Shown here piece by piece: positions 5,704 through 12,926 of a stretch of 16,728 nt of DNA; the first letter of the stretch is position 1, and the number at the start of each line of letters is the position of its first letter. The stretch lies in the NCBI GenBank assembly GCA_030263635.1, contig SZPI01000102.1:1-16728 (forward strand), written 5' to 3'. Below the pieces are notes generated by a model that saw only the letters and a list, made by a program, of their open reading frames with translations, did not search any database and was not told the origin of the DNA. The DNA comes from Flexicrinis sp001567485. GTDB taxonomy: Bacteria > Chloroflexota > Anaerolineae > Aggregatilineales > Phototrophicaceae. A program made the position numbers and the translations under genes.

Positions 5704-7518
5704 TCAATCGGCGCTGGTCTGCACGCTGACGCTGGGGCTTTGCGCGTCGCCTTCGTAGCGGGCGAAGATGCGGCGGTAGTCGTCGCTTCCGGCCAAGAGC
5801 TGCTCGTGCGTGCCCTGCGCCGCGACCCGTCCGTTGCGCAGCACCACGATGTGATCGGCCCAGCGGATTTGGCTGAGGCGGTGCGTAATCAGCAGGGTGG
5901 TGCGGCCTTTGGCGGCGGCGTAGATCGCGCGCTGAATCTTGTCCTCGGTGGCGCTGTCGATGGCGCTGGTGGAGTCGTCGAGGATCAGGATGGGCGGATT
6001 GGTCAGGAAGGCGCGGGCGATAGCAAGACGCTGGCGCTGGCCGCCGGAGAGCGTCACGCCGCGCTGGCCGATAACCGTCTCGTAGCCGTTCTCGAAGCCG
6101 CTGATGAACTCATGCGCCTGCGCCTGTTTGGCGGCCTCGATGATCTCCTCTCTCGACGCATCGGGCTTGCCGAAAGCGATGTTATCGGCGATGGTGCGGC
6201 TGTAGAGGAAGATGTCCTGCTCGATGATGCTGATCTGCGCGCGCAGCGCCTTCAGGTTCCACTCGCGCACGTCCACGCCGTCGACGGTGACACGGCCCCG
6301 GCGCGTATCGTAGATGCGGTTGATAAGCTTGGTCACGGTCGACTTGCCAGCGCCGGTCTGGCCGACGATAGCGACCGTTTGGCCGGCCCGCGCGGTGAAC
6401 GAGATGTCATGCAGCACAAGATTGTCAGAGGCGTAGCCGAAGTCGACGTGCTCGAACACGACGTCGCCGTGGATGGGCGCGTTATACCCTGCCTCGTTAC
6501 GGTCGAGGTCGGTCTCGGTGTTGATGATCGCCAGAATACGCTGAGCGCTGGCGAGGCCGAGGGCAAGGCGTGACAGCGAGTTGAGCGACGTGAACACCGG
6601 AAAGCCGAACAGCGACAGCAGGCCGTTGTAGGTGACGATGCCGCCGATGTCGATCAGCCCCTGCTGATAGAGCATCGCCGAGTGAACGAGTCCGGCGGCG
6701 ATGGACAGCGGAAGCAGCAGGTTCGAGAAGTACTGCGCCTCGATGCCGCCCTGCCGGATGAACGCGCCCTTGACCTCGTCCACGAGGCCGTCGAAGCGTT
6801 CCGATTCCTGCTCTTCCTGCGCCGACCCTTTGATGATCTGCAAGCCGTCCAGCGCCTCGGCCAAGCGGGCGTTCATGCGGCCGAAGTTGTGGCGCACCTG
6901 CTGGGCGATCGGGTGCAAACGGCGGACGAAGATGTATTGGACGATGACGTGCAGGATGACGAACGTCAGCGGCGTGAGGATCAGCGCGGGGTGGATGCCC
7001 GGCGAGAACAGGATCGGCATAATCAGGAACATGCTGCTGCCGACGAGCAGGTTCATGCCGGGGTTCATAAAGAAGTTGACCTCGCGCACGTCATTGGTGA
7101 CGCGGGCCATGATTTCGCCGACGGCCTGACTGTCGTGGAACGACATACTCTTGCCGAGCAGGCTGGCGTACAGTTCGTCACGCACATCGCGTTCGAGGCG
7201 CTGGCTGAACGTCTCCGACGAGCCGTTGCGCATGAGCTGTAGGAAACTGCGGATGAGCTGCGACGCGAACAGCGCCAGCGCGATCGAGCCGATCGTCTGC
7301 ATGACCGCCTGCGTCTGGTCGGCGAGCATGGCATTGAACGCCTGCCCCGTGAAATACGGAATAGCCGAGGCCAGCGCGCCGTTGCTGAACGCCCCGATCA
7401 GCATGGTGATGATCAGAATCGGCTGGCGGCGCACATGGCTCCAGATGAAGCGCGCGGGCGACCGGTGGTCGGACTGGTAGGGGCGGTGCGTCACAAATTC
7501 GGCTGCGGCTGCGACCAT
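5704..7518 (-). CDS. ABC exporter half-transporter (permease fused to ATPase)
   Basis: Inner-membrane type IV (MsbA/BmrCD-like) exporter of 604 residues; substrate unknown, drug or lipid export being usual in the family. The membrane domain spans about 30-320 with hydrophobic stretches near 35-55, 75-95, 150-205 and 265-325. The nucleotide-binding domain has Walker A GQTGAGKS (386-393), Q-loop Gln434, signature LSGGQ (490-494), Walker B ILILDD (510-515) and H-loop His546. The residue after the Walker B Asp is Asp515 where the catalytic Glu is expected, as in degenerate subunits of heterodimeric exporters; no partner gene is in the window. ATG at 7518 fits family length and avoids an atypical Cys-containing extension from the ATG at 7578, but its ribosome site is weak (GAGATG). 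It follows the winged-helix gene by 105 bases. Confidence 0.93.
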   Translation of the reverse strand: MVAAAAEFVTHRPYQSDHRSPARFIWSHVRRQPILIITMLIGAFSNGALASAIPYFTGQAFNAMLADQTQAVMQTIGSIALALFASQLIRSFLQLMRNGSSETFSQRLERDVRDELYASLLGKSMSFHDSQAVGEIMARVTNDVREVNFFMNPGMNLLVGSSMFLIMPILFSPGIHPALILTPLTFVILHVIVQYIFVRRLHPIAQQVRHNFGRMNARLAEALDGLQIIKGSAQEEQESERFDGLVDEVKGAFIRQGGIEAQYFSNLLLPLSIAAGLVHSAMLYQQGLIDIGGIVTYNGLLSLFGFPVFTSLNSLSRLALGLASAQRILAIINTETDLDRNEAGYNAPIHGDVVFEHVDFGYASDNLVLHDISFTARAGQTVAIVGQTGAGKSTVTKLINRIYDTRRGRVTVDGVDVREWNLKALRAQISIIEQDIFLYSRTIADNIAFGKPDASREEIIEAAKQAQAHEFISGFENGYETVIGQRGVTLSGGQRQRLAIARAFLTNPPILILDDSTSAIDSATEDKIQRAIYAAAKGRTTLLITHRLSQIRWADHIVVLRNGRVAAQGTHEQLLAGSDDYRRIFARYEGDAQSPSVSVQTSAD

Positions 7519-7546
7519 TTCACGACATCTCAAAATTAGGTCAAGA

Positions 7547-7558
7547 CGGGACTTCCCG
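7547..7558. promoter_or_regulatory. Small inverted repeat before the ABC exporter
   Basis: CGGGA and TCCCG flank a 2-base centre, 29 bases upstream of the exporter ATG. A wider TGGTA/TACCA pair lies just beyond it (about 7560-7582). Either could be an operator for the preceding winged-helix protein; there is no support beyond symmetry and position. Confidence 0.25.
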
Positions 7559-7623
7559 ATGGTACAACAGGCCGTCATACCAAGTTAGTCCATTGTCTTA
7601 CCGCCGGCTCATATCGAGCGTCG

Positions 7624-7857
7624 TCAGTCGTCGGCGTCGTCGATCAACCAGATCGCGCGCGCCCGGCGGGGTTCGCGGCGCAGAAAACCACGCGCCTCGA
7701 GGATTTCGAGATGGATGCGCACCTGATTGATAGACATATAGCACGCCTTCGAGACCTCGTTCAGCGCCGGGGCCATGCCGTTACGCGCCTTGACGTACTC
7801 GCGCAGATAGGCCAAGACCCGCGCGGTTTCCGGTTTCATCTCTGAGATATAGCTCAT
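7624..7857 (-). CDS. LexA-type winged-helix DNA-binding protein, no peptidase domain
   Basis: Small 77-residue predicted transcription regulator. It aligns with only the N-terminal DNA-binding domain of LexA: an opening helix (ARVLAYLREYVKARNGMAP), a helix-turn-helix (ALNEVSKACYMSINQVRIHLEIL) and a wing ending in EARGFLRREPRRARAIWLID, comparable to the LexA KLEEKGYIRR...RAI region. The Ser/Lys autoprotease domain is absent and the stop is not a frameshift of a longer frame, so SOS-type self-cleavage is not possible. ATG at 7857 is preceded by AGGAG (7867-7871) with 9 bases between, a strong site. It sits directly upstream of the ABC exporter and may control it or itself; the triple TGCGCA array lies about 100-140 bases upstream. 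Confidence 0.75.
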   Translation of the reverse strand: MSYISEMKPETARVLAYLREYVKARNGMAPALNEVSKACYMSINQVRIHLEILEARGFLRREPRRARAIWLIDDADD

Positions 7858-7959
7858 GATCGATCGCTCCTGATCACTGCATTACAGAATTCAAACGCCC
7901 ACATCGTATCACATATTGGAAATTATGTTCTATATTTATCTCTCGGATTACGCCGAATC

Positions 7960-7997
7960 GACGTGCGCAATTCTGTGCGCACAAACTTGCGCACGTC
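7960..7997. promoter_or_regulatory. Triple TGCGCA operator-like array
   Basis: GACGTGCGCAA (7960-7970) and TTGCGCACGTC (7987-7997) are a perfect 11-bp inverted repeat. The palindrome TGTGCGCACA lies midway at 7974-7983. The three TGCGCA cores start at 7964, 7976 and 7988, exactly 12 bp apart, so the whole block is symmetric about the middle core. This is what a cooperative dimeric repressor site array looks like. The cognate protein is unknown; the adjacent winged-helix protein is the obvious candidate. Confidence 0.6.
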
Positions 7998-8201
7998 CGT
8001 GGCCCATGGCGCAGCTGGCCTGTGCTAGCCTGAATCGCATCCGGGACGGTCGGCACGGCCTGCGGAATTGCGGTGTCGTCACCCAGCTGGAAAGCGAGAC
8101 GGCCGCCCCGGAGCGGATCCCTGTAACGCGCGGTTATATCAAAGTCGTAACATCGCCTTGACTGCCCGGCTTCCGTTATCGCACAGCCGGCACAAGTCGT
8201 C

Positions 8202-8207
8202 TACAAT
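8202..8207 (+). promoter_or_regulatory. Possible -10 element of the histidine kinase gene
   Basis: TACAAT matches the -10 consensus at 5 of 6 positions, 35 bases before the ATG. No convincing -35 is present at 16-18 bases upstream, so an activator-dependent promoter or a chance match are both possible. Confidence 0.3.
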
Positions 8208-8242
8208 CGACGCCGTGCGGAACGATCCAGCATCAAGGACTC

Positions 8243-9385
8243 ATGACTCAGCCTCCCTCTTCCCGTCCAAAGGCCGTCAGTACGTCGACGGCTGTACCAA
8301 CGTGGCTTACGGCTTACATCGAAGCCGCACTTGACGGGATCATCGTTTTAGACGCGAGCACGGGCAAAGTCACCGACGCCAACCCCGCTGCGCTCACCCT
8401 GCTCGGCCATGAGAGCGCCACCTTGCGCGCCGCGCATTTCTCGGAACTGCTGCCATGGGGAACGGCCAACCCGCGCACGCAGATCTCGCGGCGGTTTCGC
8501 CTTGACGGTCAGGTGGCCGAGGCGCAGGTCTTTCGCCGCGCCGACGACAGCCCCGTCGAGTGCGACGTCACAGCGACATCCGTCAGCATTTCCGGCCGTG
8601 AGCTGGTGGTGCTGCATCTGCGTGACGCCAGCGGACGGGTCGATGCGCAGCGCGAGCAGATCGAACACGAACGCAATCAGATGCTCACCGAGCTGGACGA
8701 GACGATCGCTAAGCGCACCGAGGAATTCGTCGGGCATGTGTCGCACGAGCTGCGCACACCGCTGGCGGTCATCCTGTCTTCGTCGTCCATGCTCGAACGC
8801 TACTATCTGCGGCTGAACGAAACCAAACGCGACGAGCATTTCCGGCGCATCCACACACAGGTGCATTATCTGACCGAGTTCATCGACAAGCTGCGCCTGC
8901 TGAGCCGGCTCGATGCCTCGTTGATCCCGGTGCGCCGCGAGCTGATCGACGCGCGCGAGGTAGTGCAGGAACTGATCTCGGAGTTCGCCAACAGCCCACG
9001 TCTGCCGCACTTTCACCTTTCCTATAACGAAGGCGTCGATCGCGTGACATTCGATGCCACGTTGTGGCGACGCGCGTTATCCCAACTGATCGACAATGCC
9101 GTGAAGTACGGCCCGATCGGCGGCGCGGTCACGATTCAGCTGCGGCGGCGCATCGACGGCCTGCTCGAAGCGACGATCACCGACCACGGCCCCGGCCTGC
9201 CGGACGATTATCTGTCGGTCGCGTTCAAGCCGTTCAAGCGCGGCAACAACAGCCGTGAGACTCAGGGCGCGGGCATCGGCCTCGTCATCGCGCGGCGGTG
9301 CGCTCAAATGCTCAACGGAACCGTGACGTTCGACCAAGACCCGGTGCGCGGAACGGTCTTCACGCTGCTCGTGCCGGTGGACTGA
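8243..9385 (+). CDS. Soluble PAS-domain sensor histidine kinase
   Basis: Cytoplasmic two-component kinase of 380 residues. A PAS domain (about 22-126, opening YIEAALDGIIVLDASTGKV) is followed by a coiled linker (130-160), a HisKA dimerisation domain with H-box FVGHVSHELRTPL and phospho-acceptor His168, and a HATPase domain with N-box QLIDNAVKYG (Asn285), G1 DHGPGLP (314-320), F-box region FKPFKRG and G2 GAGIGL (342-347). All catalytic motifs are intact. There is no membrane segment or signal peptide, so it should sense an internal cue. No response regulator is adjacent, making it an orphan. AAGG lies only 4 bases before the ATG, a close ribosome site. An element of the 3' repeat family starts 3 bases after the stop. 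Confidence 0.93.
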   Translation: MTQPPSSRPKAVSTSTAVPTWLTAYIEAALDGIIVLDASTGKVTDANPAALTLLGHESATLRAAHFSELLPWGTANPRTQISRRFRLDGQVAEAQVFRRADDSPVECDVTATSVSISGRELVVLHLRDASGRVDAQREQIEHERNQMLTELDETIAKRTEEFVGHVSHELRTPLAVILSSSSMLERYYLRLNETKRDEHFRRIHTQVHYLTEFIDKLRLLSRLDASLIPVRRELIDAREVVQELISEFANSPRLPHFHLSYNEGVDRVTFDATLWRRALSQLIDNAVKYGPIGGAVTIQLRRRIDGLLEATITDHGPGLPDDYLSVAFKPFKRGNNSRETQGAGIGLVIARRCAQMLNGTVTFDQDPVRGTVFTLLVPVD

Positions 9386-9388
9386 GGG

Positions 9389-9475
9389 CTAGGCGAGTAG
9401 TTGAAAATGCCGGGTACTGAGTGATGAGAAAGTACCACGCGGTATCACTCAACGAACACTGCGTCATAGGACGCC
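9389..9475 (+). repeat. GAGTGATGAG-family 3' element, diverged copy after the kinase gene
   Basis: It begins CTAGG-x-GAGTAGTTGAAA just after the kinase TGA, then GGTAC (9413-9417), TGAGTGATGAGAAA and GTACC (9432-9436). The arms differ from the GTGTT/AACAC arms of other copies yet still pair. GAGTGA (9419-9424) can alternatively pair with TCACTC (9445-9450), with TACC/GGTA nested inside. A GCGTC-ATAG-GACGC hairpin follows (9461-9474). The far boundary is uncertain. The rest of the gap to 9658 shows nothing clear. Confidence 0.65.
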
Positions 9476-9658
9476 CGGCAGCAGGTTGCACGCGCACATT
9501 ACGGTGAGCAGTACACGTCCCAATAATCGCTGGCAAGGGAGATCCGACGGCGAACACGGGTTGGCAGCAGGATTTGGTCTGATGCGGTAGGTTTCAACCG
9601 TCTTGCGTCATGCTACCGTAATCACATTGCGCGATTCACACCCGTATTGAGGCGAAAC

Positions 9659-10252
9659 ATGGCAAACCCCAAACACGATCAGGTCAATTTTGTGCGGCGG
9701 CGCGACCGCGCCGTGGAGGACGACGCGTGGATCGCGGAGTTTCTTCAGCGCGCGGCGGTCGGCGCGATGGCGACGGTCAGCGGCGATCAGCCGTTCATCA
9801 ACACCAACCTGTTCGTGTACGACGCCGAACACGACTGTATCTACATTCACACGGCGAAAGCAGGCCGCACCCGCTCGAATCTGGAGCAGTCCGAGCCGGT
9901 CAAAGTGTGCTTCTCGGTGATGGAGATGGGGCGTCTGCTGCCGGCTGACGAGGCGTTGGAATTCAGCGTCGAATACGCCGGCGTGAGCGTGTTCGGCACG
10001 GGCCGCGTGATCGAGGACGACGCCGAAGCGACCGACGCCCTTCAACTGCTGCTGGACAAGTACGCGCCGCATCTGATCCCCGCCGAGGACTACCGTCCGC
10101 CGGTGGTCGAAGAGCTGCGCCGGACGACCGTCATGCGTATCGACATCGAGTCGTGGAGCGGGAAGAAGAAGGAAGTCGGCGATTTCGACGGCGCGTATTG
10201 GTACGCCGCGCCGTCGATTCTGGCGTCCGTGCGCGCACGTAACGGCGAGTGA
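9659..10252 (+). CDS. Pyridoxamine 5'-phosphate oxidase family (NimA-like, FMN-binding) protein
   Basis: Cytoplasmic split-barrel flavoprotein of 197 residues. The opening VRRRDRAVEDDAWIAEFLQ, then GAMATVSGDQPFINTNLFVYD, the IYIHTAKAGRTRSNLE strand-turn and the late MRIDIESWSGKKKEV segment are the pattern of the PNPOx_2/NimA-like group, which binds FMN or a related cofactor and includes nitroimidazole reductases. It is not the vitamin B6 enzyme PdxH, which is longer and has different ends. Substrate unknown. ATG at 9659 is chosen because GAGG lies 6 bases upstream; the frame opens earlier without a good start. It stands alone between two copies of the 3' repeat family, with its own copy starting 15 bases after its stop. 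Confidence 0.88.
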   Translation: MANPKHDQVNFVRRRDRAVEDDAWIAEFLQRAAVGAMATVSGDQPFINTNLFVYDAEHDCIYIHTAKAGRTRSNLEQSEPVKVCFSVMEMGRLLPADEALEFSVEYAGVSVFGTGRVIEDDAEATDALQLLLDKYAPHLIPAEDYRPPVVEELRRTTVMRIDIESWSGKKKEVGDFDGAYWYAAPSILASVRARNGE

Positions 10253-10267
10253 CGCAGCAGCGCCCAT

Positions 10268-10378
10268 CTAAGCACGAAGTTGAAGGTGTTGAGTGATGAG
10301 AAAACACCGCACCGTATAGCTCGACTAACCGGTGCAAGATGGGAGCCCGAATCTCTCGACTTACGAACACCGGCTTAG
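10268..10378 (+). repeat. GAGTGATGAG-family 3' element, copy after the PNPOx gene (111 bp)
   Basis: Bounded by CTAAGC and GCTTAG. It is the reverse complement of 107-223 apart from about 7 substitutions, one inserted base and loss of one GAGTGAT unit. It can form GGTGTT/AACACC around GAGTGATGAGAA, and GCACCG/CGGTGC around 15 bases; both stems are longer than in copy 2 because of changes that restore pairing. It sits between convergent genes. The remaining gap to 10471 holds only a short GACGG/CCGTC inverted repeat over the reductase stop. Confidence 0.9.
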
Positions 10379-10471
10379 AAAACAGCAGCCGGTCAGCCCA
10401 TCCGCGTGTGCAGGTCAGCGGTCGCCGTGAACCTCGCGCGGCGATGCGGCGGCGGGGGCCGACGGCGTCCG

Positions 10472-11350
10472 TCACGCCTGCCGCGATTTCTCCCATTCGG
10501 CGCGGCCCAGATCGTCAAGCGCCTTGAAGTCGGCGTCGCTGAGCACAAGATCGGCGGCGGCGGTGTTCTCCTCGAGGTGCTTGACCTTGCTGGTGCCGGG
10601 GATCGGCAGCATGACCGGGCTGCGCTTGAGCGCCCATGCCAGCGCGACCTGCGAGCGTGTCGCGTTCAGGCGCGTGGCGATCTCGCTGAGGACACTGCCT
10701 TCCTCGGACAGGCTCCCGTCGGCCAGCGGATACCACGGGATAAACCCGATGTTCTCGCGTTCGCAGTAGTCCAGCACGTCCTCGCTGTGACGATGCACGA
10801 GATTGTACTGGTTCTGCACGCTGACGACCGGGAAGTACTTGCGCGCGGCCTCGATCTCCTCGATGTTGACCTCGCTGAGTCCAACATGCCGGATCAGCCC
10901 TTCGCGCTGCATGTCGGCGACCACTTGAAATTGTGCGTCGCGGTCGGTCTTTCTATCAATGCGGTGTAACTGCCATAGGTCGATACGCTCGACGTTGAGC
11001 CGGCGTAAGCTCATCAGCACGCATTGGCGCAGGTAGTGCGGGTTGCCGAGCACCCGCCAGATGTCCGGGCCGTGGCGGGTGAATCCGCCCTTGGTGGCGA
11101 CGAGAATGCCGGGGTAAGGGTGCAGCGCCTCGCGGATCAGATCTTCGCTGACGAATGGGCCGTACGAGTCGGCGGTGTCGATGAAGTTGATGTCCAGCTC
11201 CGGCAGGCGCTTGAGGACTCGGATCGCCTCGTCATGGTCGGACGGATCGCCCCAGATGCCCCTGCCGGTGATGCGCATCGCGCCGAAGCCGAGCCGGTGG
11301 ATCGGGATGTCGCCGCCGAGCATGAATGTTCCGCTTGCTTTTGCCGTCAT
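10472..11350 (-). CDS. Aldo/keto reductase
   Basis: Cytoplasmic NADPH-dependent oxidoreductase of 292 residues with a TIM-barrel fold. The catalytic tetrad is visible: Asp58 and Tyr63 in FIDTADSYG, Lys87 in VATKGGF and His129 in LWQLHRID. Cofactor-end motifs are also present: GLSEVNIEEIE, VSVQNQYNL, then IPWYPLADG, and PIPGTSKVKHLEEN for the adenosine phosphate. Length is normal for the family. The true substrate (an aldehyde or sugar ketone) cannot be assigned. The start ATG at 11350 has GGAGG just upstream. It is convergent with the PNPOx-like gene and shows no operon partner. Confidence 0.95.
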   Translation of the reverse strand: MTAKASGTFMLGGDIPIHRLGFGAMRITGRGIWGDPSDHDEAIRVLKRLPELDINFIDTADSYGPFVSEDLIREALHPYPGILVATKGGFTRHGPDIWRVLGNPHYLRQCVLMSLRRLNVERIDLWQLHRIDRKTDRDAQFQVVADMQREGLIRHVGLSEVNIEEIEAARKYFPVVSVQNQYNLVHRHSEDVLDYCERENIGFIPWYPLADGSLSEEGSVLSEIATRLNATRSQVALAWALKRSPVMLPIPGTSKVKHLEENTAAADLVLSDADFKALDDLGRAEWEKSRQA

Positions 11351-11462
11351 GGCCCCTCCGGTGCGTAGAACGTGATCTGTCGCGCGTCGCGCACGGTGAG
11401 GATACCACGCGCAGGACGGGGATGCGTAGGGACACGGTATGCTGTGTTCCGCCGTGTGGAGC

Positions 11463-11603
11463 CTTAACCCGTAAGCTGAACATGCTGAAGTAGGTTACCG
11501 AAAGTCGGTGGGCAGGTCGATCCGACTCGCGGCATCCGCCGAGTGAAAAAGATTGGCGCTTTTTCATCGCCCATCACTCGACGCTTTCACCTACTCCCTT
11601 AAG
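11463..11603 (-). repeat. GAGTGATGAG-family 3' element, diverged copy after the TPR operon
   Basis: On the minus strand it starts CTTAAGGGAGTAGGTGAAAG, then GTCGAGTGATGGGCGATGAAAAAG. The TAA stop of the TPR gene lies inside the opening CTTAAG. A hairpin is clear: GAAAAAG (11545-11551) with CTTTTTC (11559-11565), extended outward by CGAGT/ACTCG after a 9-base bulge. The far end near 11463 carries another CTTAA, parallel to the CTAAG...CTTAG ends of other copies. It could also act as terminator for the TPR operon. Confidence 0.6.
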
Positions 11604-12924
11604 CATCGGCGGGTTCAGGCGTGGCGGTCGCGTTCGGATCGGGGGTGGGCGTCGCGCCGAACCCTCCGCCGACGCACGGGGCCATCGCGGCCTCATAATC
11701 CGACATCAGAATTTCGAGGTTCTCAATCGAGTTATAGGTGGTCGATCCGGCGGCCAGCTCGGCTTGCAAGATCTGATACCCGGGCTGGAAGTAGCGCAGG
11801 GCCGAGCTGCAGTTGCCCAAGCCGGAAAGCTGAGTCGTACCGGCCCACCAGTAGTGATACGGATTAGTGCTTCCGGCCTCAATGGTGCGCTCGAAGGCCT
11901 GCCGCGCCTCGTCGGTTTTGCCGAGGTTGTTGAGCGCACGCCCCAGTTCGTAATTGCAGAAGATGTCCTCCGGCACGGCCGACACACACCGGCGCAAGTA
12001 CGCTTCTCCGGCCTCGCTGTCGCCGAGGGTGCGCCACGAATACGTCCCCATTTGATACAGGATCGCGGCATTATCCGGGTTGCGGTCGAGGATGTCTTGC
12101 AGCAAAGCCAGCGCGGACTGCGTCTCCGCTTCGGTTTGCCCCGGCGTGAATAGGATCAGGCGGGCGAGATTGAGGCCGACATGCGCCGCGCCGTTGGACA
12201 GATCGTAGGCGTTTTGCAGCTCGTTGCGCGCCGTGATGAAATCGAAGTTGACCTCCCACTCGTACAAGCCGGAGACATAGTGCGCCTCGTAGCTGTCTGG
12301 ATTGGCTTCCAGCGCGCGCGCGATCTCCTGCTCGGCGCGGGTAAACTGGCCGAGGTCGGCGTATGATTCCGCCAGATAGGCGTGGGCGCGGGCGCTGTCT
12401 TGTTTCAGCTCAATCGCGCGCAAGGCACTGACAATCGACGCGCGCAGGTCTCCGACGCGGTTGAGCGCAAGGGCGCGCACCGCCCAAGCGTCCGAGCTGA
12501 AGGGATTGGCTGTGACGGTGTTCTCGGCGGCTTCGACGGCGTCGTTGATCTGCCCCTGCATGACGAGTCCGAGCGTGTAGTAGTAATGCGCGGAAACGTC
12601 GTTGGGCAGGGCCGGCAGGATCGACTCGTAGAGCCGCACCGCCTCTTGAAACTGGCCGTTCGACCACGCCGCCTCTGCCAGACGGCGGTTATCGGTCGGG
12701 TCGGAGGTCGGGGTCGGCGTCGGCGCGCCGATGGTGGCGACGGTATCGACGGCCTGCTGCGCGACGTCGTTGAACACGCGCGCGATGATCGGCTGAATGA
12801 CATCGCGGTTCTCGTACACGGCGATCAGCCCGACGATCAATAGCGGCACGACGAACAGCACGAACACACGGCGGATCGAGAGTCCGCGGCGGCGGGCGGT
12901 GCGGCGGCGGGGTTTCAGATACAT
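11599..12924 (-). CDS. Membrane-anchored TPR protein, third of three paralogues
   Basis: Predicted 441-residue protein with an Arg-rich start (YLKPRRRTARRR), one hydrophobic anchor (about 20-38), a PTPTPTSDPT linker and about eight TPR-like helical repeats (75-410) facing outward, ending in a Pro/Thr/Ala tail. It probably scaffolds protein-protein contacts at the cell surface; partner unknown. Cys313 and Cys323 form C-x9-C within one repeat, with Cys372 and Cys417 further on; these align with four of the six cysteines of its two upstream paralogues. I chose ATG at 12924 because GGGAG lies 7 bases ahead; an in-frame GTG at 12930 overlaps the previous stop but would leave only 1 base to that site. 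Last gene of the operon. Confidence 0.85.
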   Translation of the reverse strand: MYLKPRRRTARRRGLSIRRVFVLFVVPLLIVGLIAVYENRDVIQPIIARVFNDVAQQAVDTVATIGAPTPTPTSDPTDNRRLAEAAWSNGQFQEAVRLYESILPALPNDVSAHYYYTLGLVMQGQINDAVEAAENTVTANPFSSDAWAVRALALNRVGDLRASIVSALRAIELKQDSARAHAYLAESYADLGQFTRAEQEIARALEANPDSYEAHYVSGLYEWEVNFDFITARNELQNAYDLSNGAAHVGLNLARLILFTPGQTEAETQSALALLQDILDRNPDNAAILYQMGTYSWRTLGDSEAGEAYLRRCVSAVPEDIFCNYELGRALNNLGKTDEARQAFERTIEAGSTNPYHYWWAGTTQLSGLGNCSSALRYFQPGYQILQAELAAGSTTYNSIENLEILMSDYEAAMAPCVGGGFGATPTPDPNATATPEPADA

Positions 12925-12926
12925 GC

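Larger units (their letters stand above)
7858..8242. other. 385-base divergent intergenic control region
   Basis: This separates the minus-strand winged-helix gene from the plus-strand kinase. It contains an AT-rich pocket (about 7905-7945) suited to a promoter for the winged-helix gene, although I found no clean hexamer pair. It also holds the triple TGCGCA array at 7960-7997 and a TACAAT near the kinase start. Short open frames cross it in both directions, but none has a ribosome site or family features. Confidence 0.6.

Noticed and set aside
4416..5729. 437-residue open frame antisense to dnaB and the BFN gene
   Set aside because: It is a GC-rich shadow of dnaB and BFN codons; composition is odd, there is no family motif, and the opposite strand has clear conserved proteins.
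7916..8161. 81-residue plus-strand small open frame in the divergent region
   Set aside because: No ribosome site; it crosses the TGCGCA array, whose symmetry explains the sequence better, and it shows no domain.
10461..10473. Intrinsic terminator of the aldo/keto reductase gene
   Set aside because: GACGG-CGT-CCGTC overlaps the stop codon and has no T-run, so it is too weak to call.
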